The translations under genes were made by a program, and so were the position numbers. DNA of 64,000 nucleotides, from NCBI RefSeq assembly GCF_044762745.1, contig NZ_JBIWEX010000026.1, positions 4,487 to 68,486 on the forward strand. The letters are read 5' to 3'. This document shows positions 43,362-51,207 of this stretch, in pieces (within the stretch, counting starts at the first letter, position 1; the number at the start of each line of letters is the position of its first letter). Below the pieces are notes generated by a model. That model worked only from the letters and a program-made list of their open reading frames with translations, had not been told where the DNA came from and searched no databases. The DNA is from Psychrobacillus sp044762745. Its GTDB lineage: Bacteria; Bacillota; Bacilli; Bacillales_A; Planococcaceae.

Positions 43362-43520
43362 TGGAGCGAAAGGGCGGCGACTTCGGCGGAGGCCAACAGG
43401 ATGTTGTCACGAAGGCGTTGCCACACGATGTGGCGCTCCTAGCCTTTGTTCCTAAGTGAGACAGATGAGACTTCACAACGTACGCGCTAGCGGCGGAGCT
43501 GCAGCTGAAATCCTAGCGGT
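43362..43520 (+). repeat. Palindrome with a deleted 3' arm, element D
   Basis: Has the 5' arm and the same apical insert as element A (AGGCCAACAGGATGTTG...), but the inner part of the 3' arm (the GAAGGCTCATCGCTCAC stretch) is missing, so it can no longer fold fully. Confidence 0.65.
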
Positions 43521-43651
43521 AAATTCTTTAAGACACAGTATCCCTATATAGCGAACCGAAACATCAAACTGTAAGTCTTCTTTTTTATCATAGAAAAGAA
43601 GATAGATAGTCAACAGAAGTGAGAAATAGTAAATAACGGAGGGGTTACTCA

Positions 43652-44719
43652 ATGATAGAGTTATTAAAAAATTTAATACGTATTAAAAGTGATAATATCG
43701 AAGGAGCAAACGCGGCACTTTTATTTTGTAAATCTTGGCTCGAAGAACGAGGTATTGCTCCAGTTTTATATGAACATCATGCTAAATTCATTCTATTTGC
43801 AGAAATAGGTAGTGGAGAAGAATGTATCATATGGAACGGTCATGTGGATGTTGTCCCGGGTAATCCGGAACAATTCATCCCTTATTTAGAAGGCGATCTG
43901 TTGTATGGACGAGGATCTGCCGATATGAAAGCAGGAGTAGCAGCAATGATGCAAGCTTTCTATGAGCTTTCATTAGCTCCTCAAAAACTAACGAAAAAAG
44001 TACAATTGCATATTGTGACAGATGAAGAAACGTCGGGAGATACATCAAAATTTCTAGTCGATCAAGGATTTCACGGAGATTTCGTCATTTGCGGTGAACC
44101 AACCCAATTACATATTGGACTACAAGCAAAAGGTATTGTCCAATTAGATATCGTTTTAAAAGGAAAACCTAGTCATGGTAGTCGTCCATGGGAAGGAATT
44201 AATGCGATCGAGCAAGCTTTCCAATTCGATCAAGAAATACGGAAACTCTCTTTTTTATCTGCAAGAAATGCACTTTATGATTATCCATCTTTAAACTTGG
44301 CAAAAATACATGCAGGTGAAAGATTCAATGTAGTACCGGACAAGTGCGTACTGTCCTACGACATTCGCTTTGTGCCAGGACAACAAGCTGATAGTATTAT
44401 TAAAGAAATAAAACACGCGGCTAGCAGTCACTTTCCTACTAGCAATGTGATAATCCATTCTATAGCTCCTGCAGTAACGACAGAAGAAAACAATGAATAT
44501 GTGAAAAAAATACAACAAATAACGTCTATTCTAACGGAACGCCCGACTAAGTTATTTGGTCAACATGGCTCTGCCGACACTCGCTTTTATGCAGAAACAG
44601 GTGTCGGCGCCATTGAGTTTGGACCAAGTGGTGCAGATTGGCACGGAGAAAAAGAATATGTTTTAATCTCAGCAGTACAGCAATTTAAGCAAATTCTAGT
44701 TTCATTTATTTTGGAATGA
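43652..44719 (+). CDS. M20 family metallopeptidase / deacylase
   Basis: 355 residues, related to acetylornithine deacetylase and succinyl-diaminopimelate desuccinylase. Metal site: WNGHVDVVPG (His, Asp), YGRGSADMKAG (Asp), VTDEETSGD (Glu), GEPTQ, and a late His in FGPSGADWHGEKEY. Dimerisation domain at ~165-270 with HGSRPWEG. Substrate not determined; not in an arg or dap operon. SD CGGAGGGG. Confidence 0.9.
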   Translation: MIELLKNLIRIKSDNIEGANAALLFCKSWLEERGIAPVLYEHHAKFILFAEIGSGEECIIWNGHVDVVPGNPEQFIPYLEGDLLYGRGSADMKAGVAAMMQAFYELSLAPQKLTKKVQLHIVTDEETSGDTSKFLVDQGFHGDFVICGEPTQLHIGLQAKGIVQLDIVLKGKPSHGSRPWEGINAIEQAFQFDQEIRKLSFLSARNALYDYPSLNLAKIHAGERFNVVPDKCVLSYDIRFVPGQQADSIIKEIKHAASSHFPTSNVIIHSIAPAVTTEENNEYVKKIQQITSILTERPTKLFGQHGSADTRFYAETGVGAIEFGPSGADWHGEKEYVLISAVQQFKQILVSFILE

Positions 44720-44754
44720 ACGATCGATTTAATATGGAAAGGAGATTCGAATAA

Positions 44755-45096
44755 ATGAATAATAGTAAGCTGTTAAGTGCTTTATCGTATTTTAGCGTAT
44801 TATTTGCACCATTCATTGTACCGATTATTGTCTTTTTTGTTTCACACGACAAAGAAGTAAAATATCATGCAAAAAAGTCATTTATCTCGCATATTATACC
44901 TGTTGTCCTCATGATTATTATTTTTATAAGTATATTTACAACTACAATTCCTACCTCTGCTTCCATGGTATGGACGTTTGAAAAACCATCATTATGGGCA
45001 ACATTTGGGCCTTTCTTATTTATTGCTTTATATATAATTATTTATCTAATTGTTTTAATTTGGAATATTATACAGGGGATTAGAGTGTTAAGATAA
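44755..45096 (+). CDS. DUF4870-type membrane protein
   Basis: 113 residues, three membrane helices, with the family's HDKEVKYHAKKSFISHI segment after helix 1. Function unknown. SD AAAGGAGATTC; 35 bases after the M20 gene, likely cotranscribed. Confidence 0.8.
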   Translation: MNNSKLLSALSYFSVLFAPFIVPIIVFFVSHDKEVKYHAKKSFISHIIPVVLMIIIFISIFTTTIPTSASMVWTFEKPSLWATFGPFLFIALYIIIYLIVLIWNIIQGIRVLR

Positions 45097-45159
45097 TGTT
45101 TACGGTACGACTATAATGGGAATGTAAACAACATAGAGTAAAGCCAGGGAGAGATTATT

Positions 45160-45258
45160 ATGAAAGTAAAAACTATCATAAAGACTGCGATCAAATTAGC
45201 CCCAATCGTCTATCCAATCGTAAAAAAAGCAATAAAAGCTAAAAAAACGACGAAATAA
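45160..45258 (+). CDS. Candidate 32-residue cationic amphipathic peptide
   Basis: ATG at 45160 with AGGGAGAG nearby. Sequence starts MKVKTIIKTAIKLAPIVYPI and then VKKAIKAKKTTK: 11 Lys, no acidic residue, alternating with Ile/Val/Ala. It resembles small cationic membrane-active or spore/ribosome-associated peptides, but I do not recognise a family. A TATAAT lies ~45 bases upstream. Confidence 0.55.
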   Translation: MKVKTIIKTAIKLAPIVYPIVKKAIKAKKTTK

Positions 45259-45300
45259 AAACAAAAGCGCAAGCGCCTATGTCTGCTCCGACAGGCAAAT
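45259..45300. repeat. Repeat family 1, truncated copy 3
   Basis: AAAGCGCAAGCGCCTATGTC and TGCTCCGACAGGCAAA only; the rest of the element is absent. Confidence 0.65.
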
Positions 45301-45321
45301 TTTATTATTTCCTAAATAATC

Positions 45322-45359
45322 AAAAGCTGTCTCCATTCAATCACTGGAGACAGCTTTTT
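45322..45359 (-). terminator. Terminator of the SGNH hydrolase gene
   Basis: AAAAGCTGTCTCCA / TGGAGACAGCTTTT with T-runs on both strands. Confidence 0.9.
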
Positions 45360-46233
45360 AAATTAGTGGCTTTAATTCTGTTAGCGATAAATAGTTTTCC
45401 AAACCTTCTACTCTGGAAATTGGCGTTGGTGCGGCGGCTGCTTCTTTTTGGCCGTTTATAATTTCTTCAAATGTAAGAGGATTCGGAATTGGTAACTCAT
45501 TTGGTCGCACTTGTAATCGTTTATTATATTGTGCAAAAAATGCGTTTGCCATTATGCGGTATCCTTCCATTGAAGGGTGCACATCTGCAGGGTTCGGAAT
45601 AAGTTCCTTTGCTTGAGGTGCAAATGCTTCTTCTACGGATACATATACTGCATCATTACTTTCTGCTTGCGTTTTTAATATTGTATTCAATGTATTTAAT
45701 TCTTGTTGAACACCTTGTTTTTGCGATTCATGTACATGCGGGTAAGCAAAATAATATCCCATTACATAGACTTTTGCTTTTGGAGCAGCTTCTTTCACTT
45801 CTTTTATAACTGCAGCGATGTTTTTTCTTACATTATTTAATGCAAAATTGACTGGAATTTGTTGATACGAAAGGGAACCATTCGATGGGTTTACTTGCAC
45901 AAGTCTTAGTAAATCGTTTGCGCCTGCAGAAATAGTAACGAGCGTCGCATTTTTTAGTAATTCTTTTGCTTCCTCTGATTGCACGGTTGATAGTACGTCA
46001 GCCGTAGTAAACCCCGGAAAAGCTAACCCTTTCGAATACAAAGCAAGTTGATGGGAACGCTTCAATTCCCCTGCGATTAGATCTGTATATCCAGCATCAA
46101 TTGCACGATATGGCGTTTGCCCAGCTGCCAAAGAATCACCGATTGCAATATACACTTCCGGACTTTTGGCTTCAACTGAGAAAGCCGAAAAAGGAAGCAG
46201 TAAAAAAACGATTGTCACAACCCACTTTTTCAT
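45358..46233 (-). CDS. Secreted SGNH/GDSL hydrolase
   Basis: 291 residues. Signal peptide (KKWVVTIVFLLLPFSAFSVEA), then the catalytic serine block IAIGDSLAAGQTPY, the Gly block and Asn block VTISAGANDLL, and the Asp-His pair in NPADVHPSMEGYRIMA. Likely esterase or lipase acting outside the cell. I start at the ATG 46233 with AAGGAG eleven bases upstream rather than the GTG four codons earlier, which overlaps the ribosome site. Follows the M29 gene closely (~15 bases). Confidence 0.9.
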   Translation of the reverse strand: MKKWVVTIVFLLLPFSAFSVEAKSPEVYIAIGDSLAAGQTPYRAIDAGYTDLIAGELKRSHQLALYSKGLAFPGFTTADVLSTVQSEEAKELLKNATLVTISAGANDLLRLVQVNPSNGSLSYQQIPVNFALNNVRKNIAAVIKEVKEAAPKAKVYVMGYYFAYPHVHESQKQGVQQELNTLNTILKTQAESNDAVYVSVEEAFAPQAKELIPNPADVHPSMEGYRIMANAFFAQYNKRLQVRPNELPIPNPLTFEEIINGQKEAAAAPTPISRVEGLENYLSLTELKPLI

Positions 46234-46248
46234 GCAGCATACCACTCC

Positions 46249-47478
46249 TTAAAATGCCCATGTACCTTTTCGGAAAATAGGCTCCATTGTGCCATCCTCT
46301 AGTTCACCCATTATATCCATGTCAGCACTACCAATCATAAAATCTTCATGGACAATGGACGTATTAAGTCCAATTTTTTCAAGCTCTTCATGAGTTAAGC
46401 CGCGAGCACCTTCTACACATGTCGGATATGCCTCTCCGATTGCAAAGTGATTTGATGCATTTTCATCGAATAATGTGTTGAAGAACAATACATTCGATGC
46501 AGAAATTGGAGATTCATGCGGAACTAATGCAATTTCACCTAAATACTTAGAACCCTCATCTGTTTGTATTAGTTCTTGTAATAGCTCTTTACCGATCGAT
46601 GCTTCTATTTTTGTAATAGCTCCATTTTCAAATGTTAAAGTAAAATCATCCATAATATTTCCTTGGTATACGAGTGGTTTCTTGTTTTTCACATAACCAT
46701 TCACACCAGTTTTTAGTGGAGCTGTATACACTTCTTCTGTTGGCATATTAGCAATATAAGGAACACTTTGCGCATTTCTACTAGCCCCAGTTAACCAAAT
46801 ATGTTCTTTTGGCAGCTCTACTTGGATATCTGTTCCTTCTGCTTTATAATGAAGCTTTTTAAAACGCTTTGCATTTAAAAGTCCGGCACGACTTTCCAAG
46901 TGTTCTATATGCTTTTTCCATTTTTGTACCGCTGTACCTTCCCCAACTCTCACCACTTTGAAAATTAGATCCCATAGTGCTTCCATTTGGTGTTCGACTG
47001 CTAACTGTGGGAAAACTTTAGCAGCCCATTTTTCAGAAGGAATTGCAACGATGGACCAAGTAATCACATCATTCATCACTGCTTTTCTGTAATTTTCTAA
47101 TGCTTTTCCTGCTGACTTTTGAAAGTTGGAAATACGATCAATCGAAACGCCTTCCAATAAATCTGGGTTGTCTGCATCTATCCATAATAATGCACCTTTA
47201 TTTTCGATTAACTCATCTCGCTGCATTGCTAGCCATTTTGGATATTCATGAAATGCTTCATCAGGAGCTAAATCGTAAAATGCTCGTGCATTTACTTCAT
47301 CCGTATAATTTACGTCTACTCGTTTTGCTCCAGCTTCATATGCTTTTTTTACGATAAGCCTAGTAAATTGGATGGTGTCTGTTGTTGTCCCAATTAATAA
47401 TGGTTGATCCTTTTGAATATTTAAGCCAACTTTTACAACTAGCTCTGCGTATTCTTCTAGTTTTTGTTGGAAATCCAT
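46249..47478 (-). CDS. M29 family metallo-aminopeptidase (AmpS/PepS type), copy 2
   Basis: 409 residues, clearly paralogous to 33968-35200: KLEEYAELVVKVGLNIQKDQ, MPTEEVYTAPLKTGVNG, YLGEIALVPHESPIS, FDENASNHFAIGEAY, VHEDFMIGSADMDIMG. All metal ligands are kept in both copies. SD GGGGAAAT. Two bases after the helicase stop, so it is cotranscribed with it. Confidence 0.92.
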   Translation of the reverse strand: MDFQQKLEEYAELVVKVGLNIQKDQPLLIGTTTDTIQFTRLIVKKAYEAGAKRVDVNYTDEVNARAFYDLAPDEAFHEYPKWLAMQRDELIENKGALLWIDADNPDLLEGVSIDRISNFQKSAGKALENYRKAVMNDVITWSIVAIPSEKWAAKVFPQLAVEHQMEALWDLIFKVVRVGEGTAVQKWKKHIEHLESRAGLLNAKRFKKLHYKAEGTDIQVELPKEHIWLTGASRNAQSVPYIANMPTEEVYTAPLKTGVNGYVKNKKPLVYQGNIMDDFTLTFENGAITKIEASIGKELLQELIQTDEGSKYLGEIALVPHESPISASNVLFFNTLFDENASNHFAIGEAYPTCVEGARGLTHEELEKIGLNTSIVHEDFMIGSADMDIMGELEDGTMEPIFRKGTWAF

Positions 47479-47480
47479 CT

Positions 47481-48644
47481 TTATTTCCCCTTTTTCTCTA
47501 CAGTTTTAGCGTTACCCTCTATTAAAGCTCCACGATGCCAGACTTTCTGAACCGGCTTGCTCGGAAGTTCTTTTGTCCATTTCTTGTACGTTTTTTCATC
47601 TGAATAAGTCAATAAAGTCAATACTTCCCCGTCTTTTCCTGCACGACCAGTACGCCCTGAACGATGTAAATATTGTTCAATCGAATGCGGGACATCCACA
47701 TGAATGACATGTGTTAAACCTGAAATATCGAGACCACGCGCTGCAACATCTGTCGCTATTAATATGCTCACTTTTCCATTTTTAAAATCGTCCAATGCTT
47801 TTTTGCGTTCTTCTTTTTTCATCTCCGAGTGAAGGGAAACAATTGGAGCATCCATATACGTCAGTTTAGAATCTTTCATAAGCAATTGGTCCAGACTATT
47901 TACAAATGCAAGTCCTTTCATCCCTTTTATGTGTGAGAGTCTTCTTAAAAGATCTGTTTTATCCCTAGGCTCTGTTTTAACGAAACTATGGATTACTTCT
48001 CCCTTCGCAGGAATCTCCTCTGCAGATACTTGAATCCGAATAGGACTATTCATCATTCTATCTGCTACTAGCTCAATTTCATCGGTAATCGTAGCGGAAG
48101 TAACAACAAGCTGTCTTTCTACTGTTGCATCGATTAATCCTTTTACAGTCGTACGGTGTTCCCTACTTAAAAGTTGGTCGCCCTCATCTAATACGATTGT
48201 TTTAATTTCATGCATTTTTAGTTTTTTCGTCTTTACAAGTTCTTGTAGTCGTCCAGGTGTTCCTACTACAATCGTCGGTTTCTTTTTTAGTGTATCTATT
48301 TGTCTGTTGATATTGGCTCCACCGATTAATTGTGCAACGGTAATGTCTGTACCTGCAATCCACTCACGAAAAACTTCAATAATTTGCATGCCTAGTTCTT
48401 GAGAAGGTACGACAACTAGTGCTTGTACTTGTTTCTTCGTAGGATCTACCTTTTGTAAAAGTGGAATAACATAAGCTAACGTTTTTCCTGTTCCAGTCGG
48501 AGATTCTGCTACTATATCTGAACCATCGAGCATATGCGGGATTAGTTTTGTTTGTATTGGCATCTCAAATGCGAAATTTGCTTTCGCCCATTTTTCTTGC
48601 AATGATTCATTTAAATTTTGTAAAAAAGTCAAGTTTTTTTCCAC
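47481..48644 (-). CDS. yfmL: DEAD-box family RNA helicase, YfmL type
   Basis: 387 residues. Q-motif region (FEMPIQTKLIP), motif I SPTGTGKT, Ia VVVPSQELG, Ib GTPGRLQEL, motif II DEGD instead of DEAD (B. subtilis YfmL has DETD, so this clade varies here), motif III SAT, IV AFVNSLDQLL, V ATDVAARGLD and VI HRSGRTGRAG. YfmL acts in large-subunit ribosome assembly. First gene of a three-gene unit with the M29 peptidase and the SGNH hydrolase. Confidence 0.88.
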   Translation of the reverse strand: MEKNLTFLQNLNESLQEKWAKANFAFEMPIQTKLIPHMLDGSDIVAESPTGTGKTLAYVIPLLQKVDPTKKQVQALVVVPSQELGMQIIEVFREWIAGTDITVAQLIGGANINRQIDTLKKKPTIVVGTPGRLQELVKTKKLKMHEIKTIVLDEGDQLLSREHRTTVKGLIDATVERQLVVTSATITDEIELVADRMMNSPIRIQVSAEEIPAKGEVIHSFVKTEPRDKTDLLRRLSHIKGMKGLAFVNSLDQLLMKDSKLTYMDAPIVSLHSEMKKEERKKALDDFKNGKVSILIATDVAARGLDISGLTHVIHVDVPHSIEQYLHRSGRTGRAGKDGEVLTLLTYSDEKTYKKWTKELPSKPVQKVWHRGALIEGNAKTVEKKGK

Positions 48645-48827
48645 CTCATCTATGTTTGATTCAAGTGTACCACACTTTTATTATCGGCAATTAGTGATTC
48701 AGTGTTGAAAGAATTTACAAAAAAGTGTAAGTGGCCTTTAAGTATATCTTGTTTACCGGAGCTACCGAAAAAGGATAGTTTATGCATTATAAAAATAAAG
48801 CGTCTTAGCAAGTTGAATAAAGTGTCC

Positions 48828-48962
48828 GCCATGATTTTCGCTACAGGGCGGACGCTTTCCGTGGGGTGAGCGATGAGCCTTCACCGCCGCTTGCGCGTAC
48901 GTTGTGAAGTCTCATTTTGCTCACTTGATCCCACTGGAGTCGCCGCCTGTAGCGAAAATCAA
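48828..48962 (-). repeat. Long palindrome, inverted copy, element E
   Basis: GGGCGGACGCTTTCCGTGGG, apical GATGAGCCTTCACCGCC, and the return arm ending GGAGTCGCCGCCTG. Confidence 0.72.
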
Positions 48963-49099
48963 AGGAACTCGATAACAAATCAGTGTCTAATATTAACAAT
49001 AAATGGTTGAACGAGACAAAATCCACAGCGAACGCGACAAACTTTCTACTAGTAAAGACTTACTTGTCATGATATGGAGTTTTCTAATCCATTTATAAA

Positions 49100-49195
49100 T
49101 GCGCAACATATCAAGGCGTTACTCGCAACTTTGCAGGGCGCATATGCGCAACGTTCCTCTTCAAACTCGCAACATTATGGTCAAATCGCGCAATG
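49100..49195 (-). repeat. Five-unit array, GTTGCGC/CGCAAC type, element E
   Basis: CGCAA at 49102, 49124, 49147, 49168 and 49189, spacing 22,23,21,21. Units otherwise unrelated to each other. Confidence 0.68.
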
Positions 49196-49254
49196 TTAAT
49201 AAATAATACGTCACAGTCATGGTCGTCTAATTCCAAGTAAACTTGTTATTTTAG

Positions 49255-49325
49255 AAATGGTTGCTTTCCCAATAGAATGGATTGCTTTCAATGACCGATT
49301 TGTTGCTCTTAGCTATTTTCTGGAT
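49255..49325 (+). repeat. Three-unit 21-bp array, TTGCTTTC type, element E
   Basis: TTGC at 49261, 49282 and 49303 (21,21); leader CTAATTCCAAGTAAAC; end TAGCTATTTTCTGGAT. Confidence 0.72.
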
Positions 49326-49397
49326 ATACAAGTTTGATAAACTGTATAAAATTTTGTTTCTAGCGAGTCGGTACTGATAAATAGACATTCATTTTGG

Positions 49398-49530
49398 ATT
49401 GGAGTGGAAGGGCGGCGACTCCTGCGGGATGAGTGAGACAGATAAGCCATCACAACGCACGCGTAGCGTCGGTGATGGCTTATCGCTCACCCCGCGGAAA
49501 GCGTCCGCCCTGAAGCGGAAATCATAGCGG
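49398..49530 (+). repeat. Long palindrome, direct copy, element E
   Basis: GCGGGATGAGTGAG / CTCACCCCGC, apical GATAAGCCATCACAACG / CGTCGGTGATGGCTTATC. The apical sequence differs from the GATGAGCC type with compensating changes on both sides. Confidence 0.78.
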
Positions 49531-49616
49531 TCACTAAGACGCATTATCCCTTAAAAGTGGACTACCTTATATTGTGGAGAGAAGGTTAGCCTCCTGCCAT
49601 AGACTTTATAAGCAAT

Positions 49617-49647
49617 AAAAAAGCGCCTTTCATATCGGCACTTTTTA
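49617..49647 (-). terminator. Terminator after the FbpA-like gene
   Basis: AAGTGCC / GGCGCTT (one G-U pair) followed by T5 on the minus strand. Confidence 0.78.
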
Positions 49648-49803
49648 ACTTTCTTCTTTTGCTATATATTCTTTCATCAATTCATAATAATTTAGTTGGT
49701 ATAGTTGCCTTCCGTCAATTTTAAATACGCCTTTATTGACTAAATCCTCTATCATATTATCTCGTTTTTCTTCCATTTTAGATTCTTTACTTTGTATGTT
49801 CAT
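49645..49803 (-). CDS. FbpA-like (Fur-regulated basic protein) small protein
   Basis: 52 residues, charged and helical: MEEKRDNMIEDLVNKGVFK followed by IDGRQLYQLNYYELMKEY. The GxFKIDGRQLYxL core matches the Fur-regulated basic protein A family, thought to help the FsrA small RNA in iron sparing. Start ATG 49803 with AAGGAGAC. No convincing Fur box upstream. It follows the VanZ gene by ~50 bases on the same strand and has its own terminator. Confidence 0.68.
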   Translation of the reverse strand: MNIQSKESKMEEKRDNMIEDLVNKGVFKIDGRQLYQLNYYELMKEYIAKEES

Positions 49804-49854
49804 AGTTGTCTCCTTGCATAGTTAGTACAATGTATGTTTACCCATTTAAGAAGA

Positions 49855-50427
49855 TTATAAACGGTTTTTTTTAAAAGATTTCGTGAAAGTGGGAAAACGC
49901 CTGTGTATAAATAAATAACATAAATACCCTAAAAACGTACCTAGCGTATTCAACCAAAGATCGTCCACATCACTGCTCCTATTTTGCGGAATTTGCGTAA
50001 TTTCTATAAAAAGTGATATACATAATCCAATAATGACGCTATTCGGAAAAAACTCCATCCTTCTAAAAAGCAAAGGCACTAAGAAGCCAATAGGCATAAA
50101 AAGAATAATATTACCAAGAAAATTAATATAAAAAGGTTGCCAAAACCCTAAATACACAATAGCATTATACGTTTCTTTTAAAACACGAAACAAATGCAAG
50201 TTCACACCTGTTCCATAAACTTGCCCCGTACCTGATTTTGGAATAATGGTTTGCGAAAATATTCCTATAAGTACACATATGAGCATCAAAAAACCGATTT
50301 CATGCAAACTTTCCTTCCTATTAAACCCTCTTTTCCTCCACCGAGCAATACGCCAAATAATCATGATTGGAAGTACTATACAAATAAAAAAGAACATATC
50401 GTCCAAGTATGCAATAATGACATTCAT
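49855..50427 (-). CDS. VanZ-like family membrane protein
   Basis: 190 residues, five helices. VanZ signature: SQTIIPKSG after helix 2, then VYLGFWQPFYINFLGNIILF with MPIGFLVPLLF, ISLFIEITQI and DVDDLWLNTLGTFLGYL. The VanZ domain is linked to teicoplanin resistance in enterococci, but most chromosomal copies have no known function. The start codon directly follows the stop of the AAA gene (TAA-ATG), so the two are coupled. Confidence 0.88.
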   Translation of the reverse strand: MNVIIAYLDDMFFFICIVLPIMIIWRIARWRKRGFNRKESLHEIGFLMLICVLIGIFSQTIIPKSGTGQVYGTGVNLHLFRVLKETYNAIVYLGFWQPFYINFLGNIILFMPIGFLVPLLFRRMEFFPNSVIIGLCISLFIEITQIPQNRSSDVDDLWLNTLGTFLGYLCYLFIHRRFPTFTKSFKKNRL

Positions 50428-51153
50428 TTATTCACCTGCTAACAATTCCTCTAGAAATTTTTTACGATGATTTAGAAAGTACTTTGTTATTTGGTAATGA
50501 CCCGTCATTTCATATTCCACTTCTTCAATTTCGCCATGATCGAAACTTAATATGGTAGCATTAGGATATCCTAAGATAATCGGCGAATGCGTGGCAATGA
50601 TAAATTGACAATCTTCTTCTTCCACAAGATTATGCATAATGCGTAAGAAAGACAGCTGCCTTTGTGGAGACAAGGCTGCTTCTGGCTCATCCAATAAGTA
50701 AATAGCGCGTCCATTGAAGCGGTTTAAAAATAACGATAGAAATGATTCCCCATGTGATTGCTCGTGTAAAGATTTCCCCCCGTAGCTATCTAAAATGCCC
50801 GGTTGTTCTCTTTCCAGCTCATCAATATGGGAGGCGAATTGATAAAATGATTCCGCGCGCAAGAAGAAGCCATTCGTTACTTTCGGCATCCATGACAATC
50901 GAATATGCTCTCCTAATACACTTTCAGCAGCATCTACTGCAAACACATTATTTCTGCTTCCACCCGCAGTATTAAACTCACAATTATCCGCAATTCCTTC
51001 AAGTAAGGTCGATTTACCTGTCCCATTTTCGCCAACTAAAAATGTTACACTACTTGTCAGTTCTAATTCTGTTAAATTTTTTATCGTCGGTATTGTAAAT
51101 GGATACTGATTCTCTACACCACTCTTCAATATCGAAACTTTTTTCAAGAACAT
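50428..51153 (-). CDS. AAA family ATPase, single-domain (ABC-like fold)
   Basis: 241 residues. Walker A VGENGTGKSTLLEG, Q-loop region RLSWMPKV, a degenerate signature HEQSHGESFLSLF, Walker B AIYLLDEPEAALSPQR, and the switch histidine IIATHSPII. This is the SMC/RecF-like AAA_23/AAA_21 group seen alone in many Firmicutes. No partner permease nearby, so not a transporter. First gene of a unit with VanZ. Confidence 0.83.
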   Translation of the reverse strand: MFLKKVSILKSGVENQYPFTIPTIKNLTELELTSSVTFLVGENGTGKSTLLEGIADNCEFNTAGGSRNNVFAVDAAESVLGEHIRLSWMPKVTNGFFLRAESFYQFASHIDELEREQPGILDSYGGKSLHEQSHGESFLSLFLNRFNGRAIYLLDEPEAALSPQRQLSFLRIMHNLVEEEDCQFIIATHSPIILGYPNATILSFDHGEIEEVEYEMTGHYQITKYFLNHRKKFLEELLAGE

Positions 51154-51207
51154 AAGTCTTCCCTCCTACTCATACTATCTATTAATAACTGCGAAAGGCT
51201 GTGAACC

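Larger units (their letters stand above)
43177..43546 (+). mobile_element. Composite MITE-like element D (370 bp)
   Basis: Left TAGGGATAGTGTGTCCTT (43177-43194), right TTAAGACACAGTATCCCTA (43528-43546), inverted with most positions matching. A five-unit array (TTGTCGCG type) and a palindrome with a shortened 3' arm. Lies between thiT and the M20 peptidase; no gene there (43126-43651). Confidence 0.7.
48790..49552 (+). mobile_element. Composite MITE-like element E (763 bp, double)
   Basis: Ends: TAAAAATAAAGCGTCTTA (48790-48807) and TAAGACGCATTATCCCTT (49535-49552). Inside: inverted palindrome 48828-48962, GACAAA units (~49011-49035), a CGCAAC-type array 49100-49195, a TTGCTTTC-type array 49255-49325, direct palindrome 49398-49530. 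No gene found in 48645-49644. Confidence 0.68.

Noticed and set aside
49804..49854. Fur box upstream of the FbpA-like gene
   Set aside because: No sequence close to the TGATAAT/ATTATCA inverted repeat was found in the short gap.
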